Positions 63,819 to 64,000 of a stretch of DNA of 64,000 nucleotides are shown one piece after another (positions within the stretch are counted from its first letter, which is position 1; each line of letters starts with the position of its first letter). Origin of the DNA: Novosphingobium sp. RL4 (GTDB taxonomy: Bacteria; Pseudomonadota; Alphaproteobacteria; Sphingomonadales; Sphingomonadaceae); contig NZ_CP141944.1 in NCBI RefSeq assembly GCF_035658495.1, positions 3,518,501 to 3,582,500 of the forward strand, read 5' to 3'. The notes below the pieces were generated by a model, which worked only from the letters and a program-made list of their open reading frames with translations, was not told the DNA's origin and made no database searches. The position numbers and the translations under genes were made by a program.

Positions 63819-64000
63819 ATGAGACCCCAGATCGCCAGACCCCTGACCGTCACCGGAACCGATACCGAAATCGGCAAGACCGTGTTCGCCGCCGCGCTCG
63901 CCGGGGCGCTGGGCGCGCATTACTGGAAGCCGGTACAGGCCGGGCTCGAGGAAGACGGCGGCGATGGAGACCGCGTGGGGCGGCTGTCCGGCCTGCCCGC
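63819..64000 (+). CDS. bioD: Dethiobiotin synthetase, 5' part (cut by the window end)
   Basis: About 60 residues are visible. [13 protein letters not shown] with the P-loop at about 13-21 and [16 protein letters not shown] (catalytic Lys) are the BioD hallmarks. It follows bioC in the same operon, so bioA is expected downstream, outside the window. Confidence 0.93.
   Translation, partial: MRPQIARPLTVTGTDTEIGKTVFAAALAGALGAHYWKPVQAGLEEDGGDGDRVGRLSGLP

Overview
The window is GC-rich chromosomal DNA of an alphaproteobacterium. It most probably belongs to the Sphingomonadales, and the overall protein flavour resembles Novosphingobium, although no rRNA marker is present to prove that. Pointers are the hflK-hflC-degP operon, the metX/metW pair, the divergent ftsEX / MJ0042 zinc-ribbon arrangement, the DUF2171 and DUF4169 small proteins, and a textbook sigma-EcfG (alphaproteobacterial general stress response) promoter at 39204-39228. 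Coding density is high, most genes are housekeeping, and many operons show 1-nt or 4-nt stop/start overlaps.

Layout. 1-2 kb: tail of an FtsX-type ABC permease, an RDD membrane protein, and a 600-base gap that may hold a structured RNA. 2-6.3 kb: typA, an outer-membrane beta-barrel protein, and two tandem paralogous small secreted proteins with Tyr/Arg/Asp-rich tails. 6.3-12.1 kb: glycosyltransferase, small membrane protein, rarA, an RNase H-fold protein and a DUF885 peptidase. 12.2-18.3 kb: tRNA-Thr followed by the one accessory-looking stretch, which holds a 169-bp MITE-like element, two tandem arylsulfatases, an acyltransferase and gene-poor DNA with a 51-residue zinc-ribbon-like gene. 18.3-24 kb: a PilZ protein, a winged-helix regulator and the tightly coupled operon mrp - molybdopterin-dependent dehydrogenase - hemH. 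24-28 kb: hflK-hflC-degP. 28-33 kb (minus strand): marC, a secreted protein, folD, yggT, a lipoprotein, argB and a queuosine-precursor transporter. 33-38.6 kb: nucleoside transporter, carboxylesterase, DUF4870, PilZ, nuclease and nrdB.

38.9-42.2 kb: two DUF2171 genes (the second with the stress promoter) and a PQQ-dependent lipoprotein dehydrogenase with a haem domain and an extra C-terminal domain. 42.3-45.4 kb: tRNA-Leu(CAG), an NDUFA9-like reductase, a glutathione transferase and two VOC proteins. 45.4-49.8 kb: the metX-GNAT-metW operon divergent from hisC-tyrA. 49.9-54.7 kb: transglutaminase-like protein, the ftsE-ftsX-ydcF-plsC operon, and a zinc-ribbon membrane protein. 55-61 kb: tRNA-Leu(GAG), a nucleotidyltransferase, a HerA-like ATPase with two small genes, an OMP, a persulfide-dioxygenase/rhodanese fusion and an L,D-transpeptidase. 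61.2-64 kb: the biotin operon bioF - alpha/beta hydrolase (bioH/bioG role) - bioC - bioD, cut by the window end.

I found no CRISPR array, prophage, complete insertion sequence or obvious defence system. The least-explained items are the MITE/sulfatase stretch beside tRNA-Thr, the tandem repeat-tailed secreted paralogs with shared TGAAC/GTTCA boxes, the possible structured RNA before typA, and the atypical quinoprotein. I do not see convincing evidence of a wholly new multi-gene system.
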